A stretch of DNA of 64,000 bases, from NCBI RefSeq assembly GCF_017377715.1, contig NZ_JAFVMF010000002.1, positions 1 to 64,000 of the forward strand, written 5' to 3'. The stretch comes from Acetobacter sacchari (GTDB taxonomy: Bacteria; Pseudomonadota; Alphaproteobacteria; Acetobacterales; Acetobacteraceae). A model generated the notes under the pieces. The model was not told the origin of the DNA. It did not search any database and saw only the letters and a list, made by a program, of their open reading frames with translations. Shown here piece after piece: positions 18,897 to 28,785 of this stretch. The position numbers and the translations under genes were made by a program. Within the stretch, counting starts at the first letter, position 1, and each line of letters starts with the position of its first letter.

Positions 18897-20837
18897 TCAA
18901 CCCGGCAGAGGCGTCGCGCCTCCCAGCGTCGGCGGCACGGAAACGCCGCTATCATCCTTCCGACCGAGCACCGGCGGCACCGATGAGCGCCTGTTTTCCG
19001 GCATCGCGTCGTCGATCACCACGCGCTCGATCTTCTCGCCACGCAGAACCTGTCGGATTTCCTCACCGCTCAGCGTCTCATACTCAAGCAGGGCCTCGGC
19101 AAGCCGATGCAGCTCGTCGATATGTTCGATCAGCAGCGTGCGCGCGCGATTGTAGGCCGTGTCGATCAGTTGCTTGATCTCGGCGTCGATCTCCCGCGCA
19201 GTGTCCTCCGACACGTTCTTGCTCTGCGTCACCGAGTGACCGAGGAACACTTCCTGCCCGTTGTCGCCATAGGCGATCATGCCGAGCTTCTCGCTCATGC
19301 CCCATTCGGTGATCATCCGACGCGCCTGATCGGTCGCCATCTTGATGTCCCCCGAAGCGCCGCTGCACACGTTATCCGGCCCGAAGACGATTTCCTCAGC
19401 CGCACGACCGCCCATCGCAAGGTCCAGCTCCGCCAGACACTTGGCCTTACTCTTGGAGTAACGATCACCCTCCGGCAGGCTCATCACCATGCCCAGCGCG
19501 CGGCCGCGCGGGATGATCGTCGCCTTGTGTACCGGGTCTGTGCCTGGCGTCAGAACGGACACGAGAGCATGGCCGCCTTCGTGATAGGCGGTCATTCGCT
19601 TCTCTTCCTCGCTCATGACGAGCGAGCGGCGCTCGGTGCCCATCAGCACTTTGTCTTTCGCATCCTCGAACTCGCGCATGGCGACCGTGCGCTTGCCCTG
19701 ACGCGCCGCAAGCAGCGCAGCCTCGTTCACCAGGTTCGCCAGATCGGCGCCCGAGAAACCCGGGGTGCCGCGCGCGATCACCTTCGGATCGACGTCGGAC
19801 GCCAGAGGCACCTTGCGCATGTGAACGCGCAGGATCTTCTCGCGGCCGTTCACGTCCGGATTGGGCACAACGACCTGACGGTCGAAGCGGCCGGGACGCA
19901 GCAGCGCGGGATCGAGCACGTCCGGACGGTTGGTCGCCGCGATCAGGATCACGCCCTCGTTGCTCTCAAACCCGTCCATCTCGACGAGCATCTGGTTCAG
20001 CGTCTGCTCACGCTCGTCATTGCCGCCGCCGAGACCGGCGCCGCGATGACGACCGACAGCGTCGATTTCGTCGATAAAGATGATGCAGGGGGCAGACTTC
20101 TTGCCCTGCTCGAACATGTCGCGGACGCGCGAGGCGCCCACGCCGACGAACATTTCAACGAAATCGGAGCCCGAGATGGTGAAGAACGGCACGTTCGCTT
20201 CACCCGCAATGGCTCGCGCCAACAGCGTCTTACCGGTGCCCGGAGGTCCGACCAGCAGAACGCCCTTCGGGATCTTGCCGCCAAGACGGGTGAATTTCTG
20301 CGGATCCTTCAGGAATTCGACAATTTCCTGCAACTCGCCCTTGGCTTCATCGATGCCCGCCACGTCCTCGAAGGTTACGCGACCGTGCTTCTCGGTCAGC
20401 ATCCGCGCGCGGGATTTGCCGAAACCCATGGCGCGGCCACCGCCGGACTGCATCTGGCGCATCATGAAAATCCACGCGCCGATGATCAGCAGCACAGGCG
20501 CCCAGTTCAGCAGATAGCGCAGGAGCGGATTGCCCTCGGTCTCAAGCGGCTTCGCCACAACCTCGACGCCCTTCCCGGTCAGGCGCGAGACCAGACCCGG
20601 GTCCTGCGGAGAGTAGGTGTCGAAGGAGGTGCCGTCGGTCAGCGTGCCCGAGATATTGTGCTCCTGGATCACCACCGACCGCACGCGACCATTGTCCACG
20701 TCAGCCACGAAGTCCGAATAGGCGAGTTGCTGCGCCGAATGTTGGACCGATCCGGGCTGGAATATATTAAAAAGAAGTAATAGCAGGACGATGATGCCGA
20801 CCCACAGCGCCAAGTTGCGTCCAAAGTTATTGATCAC
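18897..20837 (-). CDS. ftsH: ATP-dependent zinc metalloprotease FtsH
   Basis: A 646-residue membrane-anchored AAA+ protease that degrades misfolded membrane proteins and short-lived regulators. Two membrane segments (about 9-25 and 108-126) bracket a periplasmic region. The AAA domain has Walker A GPPGTGKT (197-204), Walker B IIFIDEID (252-259) and the SRH region [20 protein letters not shown]. The protease domain has the zinc motif HEGGH (419-423). The start is a GTG. The gene is monocistronic or loosely linked to tilS, from which 428 bases separate it, and it ends in its own terminator. Confidence 0.97.
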   Translation of the reverse strand: MINNFGRNLALWVGIIVLLLLLFNIFQPGSVQHSAQQLAYSDFVADVDNGRVRSVVIQEHNISGTLTDGTSFDTYSPQDPGLVSRLTGKGVEVVAKPLETEGNPLLRYLLNWAPVLLIIGAWIFMMRQMQSGGGRAMGFGKSRARMLTEKHGRVTFEDVAGIDEAKGELQEIVEFLKDPQKFTRLGGKIPKGVLLVGPPGTGKTLLARAIAGEANVPFFTISGSDFVEMFVGVGASRVRDMFEQGKKSAPCIIFIDEIDAVGRHRGAGLGGGNDEREQTLNQMLVEMDGFESNEGVILIAATNRPDVLDPALLRPGRFDRQVVVPNPDVNGREKILRVHMRKVPLASDVDPKVIARGTPGFSGADLANLVNEAALLAARQGKRTVAMREFEDAKDKVLMGTERRSLVMSEEEKRMTAYHEGGHALVSVLTPGTDPVHKATIIPRGRALGMVMSLPEGDRYSKSKAKCLAELDLAMGGRAAEEIVFGPDNVCSGASGDIKMATDQARRMITEWGMSEKLGMIAYGDNGQEVFLGHSVTQSKNVSEDTAREIDAEIKQLIDTAYNRARTLLIEHIDELHRLAEALLEYETLSGEEIRQVLRGEKIERVVIDDAMPENRRSSVPPVLGRKDDSGVSVPPTLGGATPLPG

Positions 20838-21265
20838 GGCATCCGTTCCATGCTGTTCCCGCAGGCGGCTCGCTCGTCCGCCTAAACCCTAATCAGAAAG
20901 GTTTCGGCCGCCGATTGCAATCCTGCTTGGGTTACATGGTGGTCAGACAGCGCTTTCAAAGTGCGCCACGCCAAATTTAGGACGGGATGTGTCGAGAGCA
21001 TACGTTATCGGCGGGTTGGCGTTATACCCTGCCGCCGAACCTGAGGTCTCATCGCCGACGGCTACGGCCTGACTGATTTCAGGATATGGCTCCCGTTCAC
21101 CAGAAGGGGCGAGCCCTGATCGCAGCTTTGCCCGTTCCGGCGAGATCACCCGAATAAAACATCCATAAAAACAACATATAGCCCCAGGCAAACACCCCGA
21201 TGCGCATAGGCTTGCATCCGTCAAACACCGTGATTGCATACGCCCCGCTCAGCGCACGTCCGACC
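20838..21265. other. Long tilS-ftsH spacer without a supported gene
   Basis: This 428-base stretch has no gene I can support. Two short open frames on the minus strand show no family features or ribosome site. A seven-base dyad, TCGGCGG with CCGCCGA, at about 21009-21040 could mark the end of the tilS transcript. The stretch probably holds the ftsH promoter, but I cannot name convincing -35 and -10 boxes. Confidence 0.4.
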
Positions 21266-22567
21266 TCATGATACGCCCCATACGCCGCCTGACGCAGCGG
21301 CGACGTTCGGCGCGAACGAAAACTCAGCCCCAACGAGAGCCTCCTCCTCACATATCCCTAGATAGGGGACGCACACGCGCTGCTCCCCACGCCATAACGC
21401 GGGCAGCGTCTCGCACAACGCCGCCGCCACGCCGCCTCTGGCGCGCCGGTCGATCCCCATGCTGGCCGCGCCTACACGCAGACCAACCATGTCCGCATCG
21501 CAATGCAGCACGAAGCGCCGGTCCCACACGACGCCATCTCGCGCTTCGATCCGTCCATCCATCGCCGCCGGCTCGCGCGCCAGAACCCAGCTCTGCCCAG
21601 CGGCAGCGGCGGTTCGCGCCCGCAGCAGCCGCGCCCCGGCGAGCGTCCCTGCGCGACCGCGCCGCCGTAACGCCGCCACTGCATCGGCTGACGGCGGGTA
21701 AGCGCCTGCGCCCACACAACGGATCAGCGCCGCAAGCGCGGCATCGCCCGGAAGGTCATGACCAAGCGTCGCCCAACCACCCGCGCTCAGCGAAACCATC
21801 GACGCCAGCTCCGTGGCGCACGCATCCTCATGCGCCGCACGGGCGATCCCGCTAATACGCCCAAGCGCGAACAGTTCCGCCTTCAACGTCTCGCCTCCCT
21901 CCAACAGGGTGCGGCGAACACGTACGCGCTCCGCCCGGAGATCATCGTTCGAGGGATCATCCACCCACGCCACGCCCGCATGGCGCAGCGTCTCGCGAAG
22001 CGCCGCACGGGAGACGCCCAGAAGCGGACGCACCAGACGCACGTCCGGCGTTTCTGTTATCCACGCCATACCTGAGAGGCCAAAACCCTCGCCTCGCGCA
22101 CGACGCATCGCAATCGTCTCGATCTGGTCGTCCGCCTGATGGCCGAGCAGAAGATCGACGCATCCGCTTTCGCGACATGCGGCGAACAGTGCGGCGTAGC
22201 GCGCATCCCGTGCGCGGTCGGCCACCCCGGGTCCTGCCCGTAACGTGTGCAGGGTCAGGATTCGCGTGCTGATCCCCATGGCTTCAAGCCGCTCCGCAGC
22301 TTCGACGGCCTCCTGCGCAGAATCCGGGCGCAGGCCGTGGTCGACGATGAACGCCTGAAGACCACGACGCCATCGTGACGCCAGCCATGCAAGAGCGAGC
22401 GAGTCCCCGCCGCCTGAAACCGCCAGCGCGGCAGGAGGAACGTCGGAAACATCCGGCAGCCACGGACCGAGGCGCGCCATAACCGCGGCGAAATACGATG
22501 GCGTCACCGGCCTCGCGCCAGCCTCGTCGAACGGATGCTCCGAAGGCGCGTCGCCGGGAGGCGTCAC
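21266..22567 (-). CDS. tilS: tRNA(Ile)-lysidine synthase
   Basis: A 433-residue enzyme that attaches lysine to C34 of the CAU-anticodon tRNA-Ile, so that it reads AUA codons. The N-terminal PP-loop SGGGDS (51-56) binds ATP, and the family motif LLGHQADDQIETIAMR lies near residue 146. Other expected blocks are RPLLGVSRAALRETLRHAGVAWVDDPSN and the following arginine-rich segment. The GTG start follows GGGAGG. It lies 33 bases after cpoB, as in other alphaproteobacteria where tilS follows the tol-pal cluster. Confidence 0.95.
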   Translation of the reverse strand: MTPPGDAPSEHPFDEAGARPVTPSYFAAVMARLGPWLPDVSDVPPAALAVSGGGDSLALAWLASRWRRGLQAFIVDHGLRPDSAQEAVEAAERLEAMGISTRILTLHTLRAGPGVADRARDARYAALFAACRESGCVDLLLGHQADDQIETIAMRRARGEGFGLSGMAWITETPDVRLVRPLLGVSRAALRETLRHAGVAWVDDPSNDDLRAERVRVRRTLLEGGETLKAELFALGRISGIARAAHEDACATELASMVSLSAGGWATLGHDLPGDAALAALIRCVGAGAYPPSADAVAALRRRGRAGTLAGARLLRARTAAAAGQSWVLAREPAAMDGRIEARDGVVWDRRFVLHCDADMVGLRVGAASMGIDRRARGGVAAALCETLPALWRGEQRVCVPYLGICEEEALVGAEFSFAPNVAAASGGVWGVS

Positions 22568-22600
22568 AATCCGCCTCCCGACGTCATCACCAGGCTGCGC

Positions 22601-23512
22601 TCAGGAGCACCCGGCGCGCTGCGTGAAGATCTGGGACGCATGCGACACCCGAGCCGCCGGAGACGGGAATTCCGCCTTCAGCTTACCCAGCGCCTGACAC
22701 GCGGCTTTTTTGTCGCCGAGCGCGATCAGCGACGCGCTCACCCCCAGAAGAGCGTCCGGCGCACGCGCGCCTTTCGGCGACAGCTTGTAGGCGTCGTAAT
22801 ACGACACGGCGGAGTCACGATACTGCTTCTGTCCTGCGAGCGACTGCCCAAGAAGAAACTGCGCGTCGACCTTCGCCCCGCCCTTTGCAGTCTTCAGCGC
22901 CGATTCGGCGTTTTGCTGCGCGCCCGAGTAGTCGCGCTTGAGCAACGCCGAGTTCCCTGTCTTGAGGTAGGCGTCCGGCGTCTGCGCGTGCGGCGCGTCG
23001 GAAGCTCCACCGCCCGAGCTCGCCTCGACGGCAGGGGCGCTTGCAGGCGCCGGAACGCCGCCACCCTTCCCGTTCTGCATCGCGAAGCTCATATCGCCGA
23101 TCTGCTTGGTCAGCGCGTCGTTCTGTTCTTTTAACTGGTTGGTCAATTGCTCGATCTGACCGCGCATATCCCGCTGTTGGTCCTCTAGCGTATTCACGCG
23201 GTCAACCAGTTGCGCGACAAGGTCTCCGCTATTTCCCGCCGGGGCTGCGCCCAAAGGCGTCGGCGGCGGTAGCGAACCAGAGGAAGCGCCTGAAGCTCCG
23301 CCCGCAGACTGCATCTGGCTCAATTGCTGGCGCAGTTCCATGATCTGGTTCTGTAGTTCGATGCCTTCGCGGCTGTTGACCTGCGCCAACGCGGGCGCGG
23401 AGCCGATCACGACGGGAGCGCCTGCGCACAACGCCAGAACCAGCGTTCTCGCCATCCCGATTCCGCCAGACTTCGATGACTGCCCAGCGATGCGCTTCAC
23501 GATGCGCGTCAT
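22601..23512 (-). CDS. cpoB: Tol-Pal accessory protein CpoB/YbgF
   Basis: A 303-residue periplasmic protein. A signal peptide ending in APALAQ (about 40-44) is followed by a coiled coil (about 50-145) and a tetratricopeptide region with PDAYLKTGNSALLKRDYSGA and SVSYYDAYKLSPKGARAPDALLGV-like repeats. CpoB coordinates outer-membrane constriction with septal wall synthesis by linking TolA to the peptidoglycan synthase. A glycine/serine/alanine-rich linker separates the coil from the TPR part. It is the last Tol-Pal gene of the cluster and lies just upstream of tilS. Confidence 0.93.
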   Translation of the reverse strand: MTRIVKRIAGQSSKSGGIGMARTLVLALCAGAPVVIGSAPALAQVNSREGIELQNQIMELRQQLSQMQSAGGASGASSGSLPPPTPLGAAPAGNSGDLVAQLVDRVNTLEDQQRDMRGQIEQLTNQLKEQNDALTKQIGDMSFAMQNGKGGGVPAPASAPAVEASSGGGASDAPHAQTPDAYLKTGNSALLKRDYSGAQQNAESALKTAKGGAKVDAQFLLGQSLAGQKQYRDSAVSYYDAYKLSPKGARAPDALLGVSASLIALGDKKAACQALGKLKAEFPSPAARVSHASQIFTQRAGCS

Positions 23513-23717
23513 TCTCGCGGCTCCCTGCCGTTAGCGTTCATGCGTCGCCCCACTCCCTGCTTCGGGAATAACGCGTGGCGACGACGTCAATACCATGATG
23601 GTCCAGAACATCGAGAGGCGGGAAGGACTCGCAGCATCCTCCCTGAAGCACGCAAAGACGTCCGGGTCCGGACATCTCCGCCATAACTCGCCTCTGGAGC
23701 AATCCGGTTCTGAATAT

Positions 23718-23753
23718 GAAAAAGCCGGTCGGACACCAATGGTCCGACCGGCT
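23718..23753 (-). terminator. Rho-independent terminator of pal
   Basis: AGCCGGTCGGAC (23723-23734) pairs perfectly with GTCCGACCGGCT (23742-23753). On the minus strand the stem is followed by a T-run (23722-23718). It lies 45 bases after the pal stop and separates pal from cpoB. Confidence 0.88.
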
Positions 23754-23797
23754 CTATTCAACAATTCGACGCGTTTAGAAACGAATCGAGCTGTTTA

Positions 23798-24277
23798 TTA
23801 CTGCACAGCCGTGATGGCGTTGCGGTTCTGCGCCCATGCGTCCTCACCGTCGCCGGTCGCCGTCGGGCGATCCTTGCCGTAGGAGATGGTGGACAGACGT
23901 GCGCCAGCCGTGCCCTTCGCCGTCAGATAGTCGCGCGCGGCGTTGGCGCGGCGCTGGCCCAGGGCGAGGTTGTATTCCTCGGTGCCACGATCGTCGCAGT
24001 TACCGGCGATCTGCACGGAAACCTGCGGATATTTCGCAAGCCAGTCAGCCTGCTTGTCCAGAGTGGCCTTCGCATCAGCGCTCAGGCTGTTCTGGTTCAG
24101 GTCGAAGAACACGCGGTCGCCAACATTGGCCACCAGATCGGCTTCGCTTCCCGGAACGGGGCCGCTCGGCTGAACCGCCGCCCCCGCGCCCGTGGCGGCG
24201 CCCGTGTTGGCTTGATCGTTCGAGCAGGCGGCCAAAAGGGCGGCCACGCCGAGCGCACCGATAAACTTCAGTCTCAT
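23798..24277 (-). CDS. pal: Peptidoglycan-associated lipoprotein Pal
   Basis: A 159-residue outer-membrane lipoprotein that ties the outer membrane to peptidoglycan and to TolB. The signal peptide ends in lipobox LLAACS at residue 18. The OmpA-like domain contains VFFDLNQNSL and the diaminopimelate-binding block CDDRGTEEYNLALGQRRANA. The position before that block is Asn rather than the His common in Pal proteins (AGNCDDRG against GHCDERG). I chose the ATG at 24275-24277; the open frame upstream would delay the lipoprotein signal. It is followed by its own terminator. Confidence 0.95.
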   Translation of the reverse strand: MRLKFIGALGVAALLAACSNDQANTGAATGAGAAVQPSGPVPGSEADLVANVGDRVFFDLNQNSLSADAKATLDKQADWLAKYPQVSVQIAGNCDDRGTEEYNLALGQRRANAARDYLTAKGTAGARLSTISYGKDRPTATGDGEDAWAQNRNAITAVQ

Positions 24278-24524
24278 TGTCTCGATCCTGAGATCAGTTC
24301 CACAGCGGGAACATGTAGAGATTAAGTAAAGGAAATGACGCCGGATTTCTCCGTAAGCCGAAGCCAACCGAAACCGCGCGAACAGCGTTCGCCGCAGAAA
24401 GCAGTTGGCTTTCGAACTACACAGGCCATAGCCACAGGTTTTCGCCCCGGTCAAGCCTGATAATAGCGTGGCGCCGCCGTTTCCTCGGGACAGAGTTGCA
24501 TAAATGAAACGACCGGCGGCGCCG

Positions 24525-25907
24525 TCAAACGTTCAGCGGCGACCAGGTCGGCGAGGACCCGCCCTCCGGGGTCGGGATCACGCGCTCGTGGAACCCCGTG
24601 ATGTCGATCGTGCCGATTGTGTCGCGACTGCTGGCTCCGCCCGTGCGGCGGCAGAAAGCGAGAACGCGGCCGTTCGGACAGAAAGTCGGGCTTTCCACCG
24701 TATAGCCCTGCGTCATGATCCGCTCGCCCGTGCCGTCAGGGTTCATGACGCCGAGAGAAAACTGCCCCCCTGAAATACGGGTGAAGGCGATCAGATCTCC
24801 GCGCGGCGACCACACCGAGTCTCCGTAGCTGCCGTTGCCATAGGAGATGCGCCGCGCCGCGCCGCCCGAGGCGCTCATCACGTAGAGCGCCGGAGAGCCT
24901 CCACGATCAGAGTTGAACACGATCTGCGAGCCATCCGGGCTGAAGCTCGGGCTGACGTTGATCGCCCCGCCGGAGTTGGTGAGCTGGCGCTTGGCGCCCG
25001 ACCCCAGTTCGACCGCCACAAGTTCCGAACCGCTGCCGCGGGCGACCGGCACAATCACGGTGCCGCCGTCGGGGGAGAAATGCGGCCCCAGCGGCACGCC
25101 ATTGAACTCTGTCAGAATGCGCTGGCGCCCCGTCGACAGGTCGAACACGTAGACGCGGGGCGTCGCCGTCGCATACGACAGGAAGGCGATCTGATCGCGA
25201 ACAGGGTTGAAGGCCGGCAGTTTGGTCTGACCGCTGCTCAACACGCGGTAGTTGGCGCCGTCCTGATCCATGATCGCCAGGCGCATGCGCGGGTTGCGAC
25301 TGCCGCCTGAGCGGGACACGAAACCAATGCGCGTATCGAAATAGCCCTTCTCGCCCAGCATCCGCTGGTAGATCACGTCGCCGATGATGTGCGCGATGCG
25401 GCGCCAGTTGGCGGCGCTGGTCGTGTAGGCCGTACCCTGGATCTGCTGGCCGGTCAGAACGTCCCACAGGCGGAACTCAACGCGCAACGAGCCCGCGCCC
25501 GTCACGGCGCCAGTCACAGCCGCGCGCGCGCCCATGGCCTTGTAAGGGCCGAAATCCGGCGTACCCGTTCCGGTGGAGCCCGAGATGACCTTGAAAAGCC
25601 CTGTGTTCGACAGGTCCTCTGTCAGGACGCCGGTGATCTGGTCGCCGACGCCAGCGCCAAAAGAAGGGATAACGATGGGGATCGGCGCCGTCCGCGCCTG
25701 ATCGACGGTGATCTCCGCCGCAGGCTGTTCAGCCGCCCGCGCGGCGAGCGGCGTCGCCATCAGGCCTGCGCCGAGAAGGGCGCCCCCGCCCAGCAGGGCG
25801 CGACGTCCCAGTCCCTCGCCGCCGAACCCGGCGCGCTGCGCCGAAAACAGTTCGGCGAAGGCTTCCGCCTCCCGGTCGGACAGATAGCCGCGTTCAGTCG
25901 AACCCAT
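24525..25907 (-). CDS. tolB: Tol-Pal system beta-propeller protein TolB
   Basis: A 460-residue periplasmic protein that binds Pal and relays TolA-driven energy. The exported form probably begins after ARAAEQ near residue 60. The long N-terminus includes an LGRRALLGGGALLGAGL stretch that looks like a twin-arginine-type signal, unusual for TolB, which is normally Sec-exported. Then come the TolB N-terminal domain (IPIVIPSFGAGVGDQITGVL) and a six-bladed WD40-like propeller with repeats of the type SPTFCPNGRVLAF and SVWSPRGDLIAFT. It is part of the tolQRAB block. Confidence 0.94.
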   Translation of the reverse strand: MGSTERGYLSDREAEAFAELFSAQRAGFGGEGLGRRALLGGGALLGAGLMATPLAARAAEQPAAEITVDQARTAPIPIVIPSFGAGVGDQITGVLTEDLSNTGLFKVISGSTGTGTPDFGPYKAMGARAAVTGAVTGAGSLRVEFRLWDVLTGQQIQGTAYTTSAANWRRIAHIIGDVIYQRMLGEKGYFDTRIGFVSRSGGSRNPRMRLAIMDQDGANYRVLSSGQTKLPAFNPVRDQIAFLSYATATPRVYVFDLSTGRQRILTEFNGVPLGPHFSPDGGTVIVPVARGSGSELVAVELGSGAKRQLTNSGGAINVSPSFSPDGSQIVFNSDRGGSPALYVMSASGGAARRISYGNGSYGDSVWSPRGDLIAFTRISGGQFSLGVMNPDGTGERIMTQGYTVESPTFCPNGRVLAFCRRTGGASSRDTIGTIDITGFHERVIPTPEGGSSPTWSPLNV

Positions 25908-25933
25908 GGTCAGTGTCTCCTTGCTCTTCCGGG

Positions 25934-26929
25934 TCAGGGCCGGAAGACGAACTTCAGTTGCCGGGTTTGACCCAGCAGGTTTTTCGGTATCGGCAGCTTC
26001 GAACAGGTCGGACTGAGCACCGCCGCCCGAGCGCGCTCCGCTAAAGCGCGGTACGACGGGTCAGCGTTCATTTTCGCCTGCGTTTCTGGCGCAAATGCGA
26101 CAAGCCGCGCTTCACCGGTAGCGTCGACCGTGACGATCAGATGCGCGACGAAGCTCGCGTAATCCTTCGCAGCCGTATCCTCGGCGTAGCAGCGCCGCAC
26201 TTCCCCGCCGATCGCACGCTGATCGCCCGCGCTCATCGCGCCAGTGATATCGCCATCGGGCGTGCCGCCGCCATTTGGCGCGCCGCCCTGCGCGGGATTC
26301 GGTTTCGCCTTCGGCGCATGCGTCTGCTTCGTGTCGGATCTGAATGAATCCAGCGTCTCAAGCAGGGAATGCGTGTCGGCTTCCGCCTTTTTCGCCTTGT
26401 TCGGCTGCGTGATATGCGACGGAATCGCAGTATCCGGCAGAGCATCCGTCGGCTGCGTCTGCGGAGACGGCGGGGCGACCGCGTGCGTCGGCTGCGGCGG
26501 CGCGGGCGGCGACGGCGGCGTTTTCACGGCGTCCGGCGTCGGCTCCTCCGCCTTCGGCGGCAGCGGCGTATCCGGCAGCGGCGGCGTCTCCTGCTGTGGC
26601 GGCGGAGGAACCGGCGGCGGGGGCGGAGGCGGCGGAGGCGTTTCCTCCGTCGGCTGCGGCTTGGGCGGCGTCGGGGTCGGAGGCTCCGGCGACGGTATGG
26701 GCGCAGGGGCCGGTGCGGGCTGCGGCGCCGGTTTCGCGGCGCGCGCAGGGGCGCCGCCGCCGGAAGCGCCTTCGAACTGCATCTCGACTGGCGGAGGCTC
26801 TTCAGGCTCCGGCGGCTTGGGCGTCGGCAGAGACAGCACAGCCGCGAGCAGGATGGCCAGATGCAGCAAGCCCGACATGACGGCCGAGCGTCGCATCAGG
26901 ACCGTTTCGGAACGGCGAGGCCGAACCAT
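25934..26929 (-). CDS. tolA: TolA-like energy transducer of the Tol-Pal system
   Basis: A 331-residue inner-membrane protein. One membrane segment near residues 18-34 (SGLLHLAILLAAVLSL) is followed by an extended proline-rich linker of roughly 150 residues with a run of nine prolines and many PTP, PPA and EEP repeats. The C-terminal TonB/TolA-like domain has CYAEDTAAKDYASFVAHLIV and closes with LPIPKNLLGQTRQLKFVFRP. It links TolQR to TolB and Pal. I chose the ATG at 26929 behind GGGGAG. The linker is proline-rich rather than the Ala/Lys helical type of enterobacteria. Confidence 0.9.
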   Translation of the reverse strand: MVRPRRSETVLMRRSAVMSGLLHLAILLAAVLSLPTPKPPEPEEPPPVEMQFEGASGGGAPARAAKPAPQPAPAPAPIPSPEPPTPTPPKPQPTEETPPPPPPPPPVPPPPQQETPPLPDTPLPPKAEEPTPDAVKTPPSPPAPPQPTHAVAPPSPQTQPTDALPDTAIPSHITQPNKAKKAEADTHSLLETLDSFRSDTKQTHAPKAKPNPAQGGAPNGGGTPDGDITGAMSAGDQRAIGGEVRRCYAEDTAAKDYASFVAHLIVTVDATGEARLVAFAPETQAKMNADPSYRALAERARAAVLSPTCSKLPIPKNLLGQTRQLKFVFRP

Positions 26930-27060
26930 GAGGGTTTCAGCTCCCCTCTTCAGGCGAACGCAGGGCGGGACACGAAAGCGCGTGAAACGCCCTCGCCCGC
27001 GCATGCGAGGCCGAACGACAGAAGCGAGGCGGGTGAGTGGCTATCCACGGCGCGGGCCCC

Positions 27061-27498
27061 TCAGTGTCCGCCTGCGGGCTGCTGCGCTAGCAGCGCCACA
27101 TGCGTAAAGCCGCCAGCCGTGATCTGTCCCATCACCTGCATGACCTTGCCGTAGTCGATATGGGCGTCGCCACGCACGAAAATACGATGCGTGGGGTCAT
27201 TTTCAGACGCCGCTTTCAGCTGATCGATCAACTGATCGCTGGAGACCGGGTTATCGCCCAGATAGATCGTTCCATCGGACTTGATAGAGACGGTGATCGG
27301 CTTCGTGTCGCTGTTCACCGGTTTGGCGTCGGTCTTGGGCAGATCGACGTTCACGCCGCTGGTCATCATCGGCGACGTCACCATGAAGATGATGAGCAGC
27401 ACCAGCATCACGTCGACCAGCGGCGTGACGTTGATGTCCGACATCGGGCGCCGCTTCCTGCGTGGACCGCGCCCGCTACCTCCGACCGACATGCCCAT
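27061..27498 (-). CDS. tolR: Tol-Pal protein TolR (ExbD family)
   Basis: A 145-residue protein with one N-terminal membrane segment, VTPLVDVMLVLLIIFMVTSPM (about 25-45), that carries the conserved proton-pathway Asp. A periplasmic domain follows. With TolQ it forms the proton-driven motor energising TolA. Its GTG or ATG start lies four bases after the tolQ stop, and the gene pair is tightly coupled. Confidence 0.95.
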   Translation of the reverse strand: MGMSVGGSGRGPRRKRRPMSDINVTPLVDVMLVLLIIFMVTSPMMTSGVNVDLPKTDAKPVNSDTKPITVSIKSDGTIYLGDNPVSSDQLIDQLKAASENDPTHRIFVRGDAHIDYGKVMQVMGQITAGGFTHVALLAQQPAGGH

Positions 27499-27502
27499 GA
27501 GG

Positions 27503-28222
27503 TCAGGCCCTCTCTTCGGACTGGCGTGAGAGAATTGCGGCGAACTCCGTGCCGAATCCTTCCATGCGGTCCTGGAAATGGGACAGCGAATTGCTGATCA
27601 CGTTATAGGCGATCACCGCCGGGATGGCCGTCACGAGGCCGATAGCCGTGGCGAACAAGGCTTCGGAGATGCCCGGCGCGACAACGCTCAGATTGGTGTT
27701 GTGCATCGCCGCGATCGAGCTGAACGAGTGCATGATGCCCCACACCGTGCCGAACAGACCGATGAACGGCGCCACCGGACCAATGGTGGCGAGGAAGATC
27801 ATCCAGCGCTCAAGACGTTCCATCTCGCGCGTAATGGTGATCGACATCGCCCTATCGACGCGCTCCTGCACACCGCCACGAAGCAGATCGACCCCGGGAA
27901 TGCGCGCCGAACGCCGCCATTCCCCCATCGCGGCGCCGAAAACGGCGGCCAGAGGATGAGCAGGCTTCGCGCCCTCCGCCTCGTAAAGATCGTCGAGACT
28001 GCCGCCAGACCAGAACTTGTCTTCGAACGTCGTCGCCTGCTGGTTGATCCGACGAAGCGTCACGATCTTGTCGAACACGATGGCCCAGACCCAGACACTG
28101 CAGACGATCAACCCGATCATCACCAGTTTGACGACGAGCGAGGCCTGCATGAACAGGCCCCAAAGCGACAGATCCCCGGCCGCAGCCACGCCGAGATTTG
28201 CCGCGTCTACCGCATGATCCAA
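27503..28222 (-). CDS. tolQ: Tol-Pal protein TolQ (ExbB/MotA family)
   Basis: A 239-residue inner-membrane proton channel subunit. It has three membrane segments, near residues 30-52, 145-165 and 185-205, with the family core GLFGTVWGIMHSF and EALFATAIGLVTAIPAVIAYN. It pairs with TolR. The gene is transcribed with tolR, tolA, tolB and pal for outer-membrane constriction during division. Confidence 0.96.
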   Translation of the reverse strand: MDHAVDAANLGVAAAGDLSLWGLFMQASLVVKLVMIGLIVCSVWVWAIVFDKIVTLRRINQQATTFEDKFWSGGSLDDLYEAEGAKPAHPLAAVFGAAMGEWRRSARIPGVDLLRGGVQERVDRAMSITITREMERLERWMIFLATIGPVAPFIGLFGTVWGIMHSFSSIAAMHNTNLSVVAPGISEALFATAIGLVTAIPAVIAYNVISNSLSHFQDRMEGFGTEFAAILSRQSEERA

Positions 28223-28360
28223 AAACGCCTCCTGCCCTTTCGGCTCTAGGTGACCCGGGCGGGCGCGCCGTCATGACGCGCGCCGAACCCGCAGCGACTC
28301 GGCGGAACGCCGAACCTCGCCGCGATCCTTACTGACTTCCCGCGCAAAGCAGAAGGCGCC

Positions 28361-28777
28361 TCACTGACCAGTGTCGGCCAGTTTCAGCAACAAAGCACGC
28401 CAAGACGGCGGAAATCGGGCAGCCCGAGCGTCGGCGACGCGAATGCAGGCCAGCCGCACATCGAGTTGCGCGCAAACGTCCGCGCCACGAAAAAAAATCT
28501 GCTCCAGCCGACAGCTCGCAGCCCCTTGCTCAAGCAGGCGCGTCCTGACTGTCGTGACGTCGTCAAGCCGAAGCGGCATGAGATAGTCGAGGGACGCCGA
28601 ACGAATCACGAAAGCCAGACCGTAATCCCGCAGCAAATCGATCGCGGCCATGCCCTGGGCGCGAATCGCCTCCGTCCGCGCGCGCTCGGCGAACGCAAGG
28701 TAGCGGGCGTGATAGACCACTCCGCCCGCATCCGTGTCTTCGTAGTAAATCCGGAAATCGATGCTGTGGGTCGTCAT
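28361..28777 (-). CDS. ybgC: Tol-Pal associated acyl-CoA thioesterase YbgC
   Basis: A 138-residue hotdog-fold thioesterase. The signature YYEDTDAGGVVYHARYLAF includes the expected catalytic Asp16 and His23. YbgC is found at the head of tol-pal operons and hydrolyses short acyl-CoA or acyl-ACP esters linked to phospholipid synthesis. It starts eight bases after the ruvB stop, while 138 bases separate it from tolQ. Confidence 0.94.
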   Translation of the reverse strand: MTTHSIDFRIYYEDTDAGGVVYHARYLAFAERARTEAIRAQGMAAIDLLRDYGLAFVIRSASLDYLMPLRLDDVTTVRTRLLEQGAASCRLEQIFFRGADVCAQLDVRLACIRVADARAARFPPSWRALLLKLADTGQ

Positions 28778-28785
28778 GACGCCTC

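Noticed and set aside
18716..18955. Longer N-terminus for folP
   Set aside because: The stretch contains the ftsH terminator hairpin at 18838-18870, and the residues are unlike a dihydropteroate synthase.
19107..20780. Long frame opposite ftsH
   Set aside because: It is antisense to a complete, motif-rich ftsH and has no features of its own.
26244..27107. Long glycine-rich open frame on the plus strand
   Set aside because: It is antisense to the proline-rich linker of TolA; the repeats of CCG/CGG codons keep both strands open. No ribosome site or family match.
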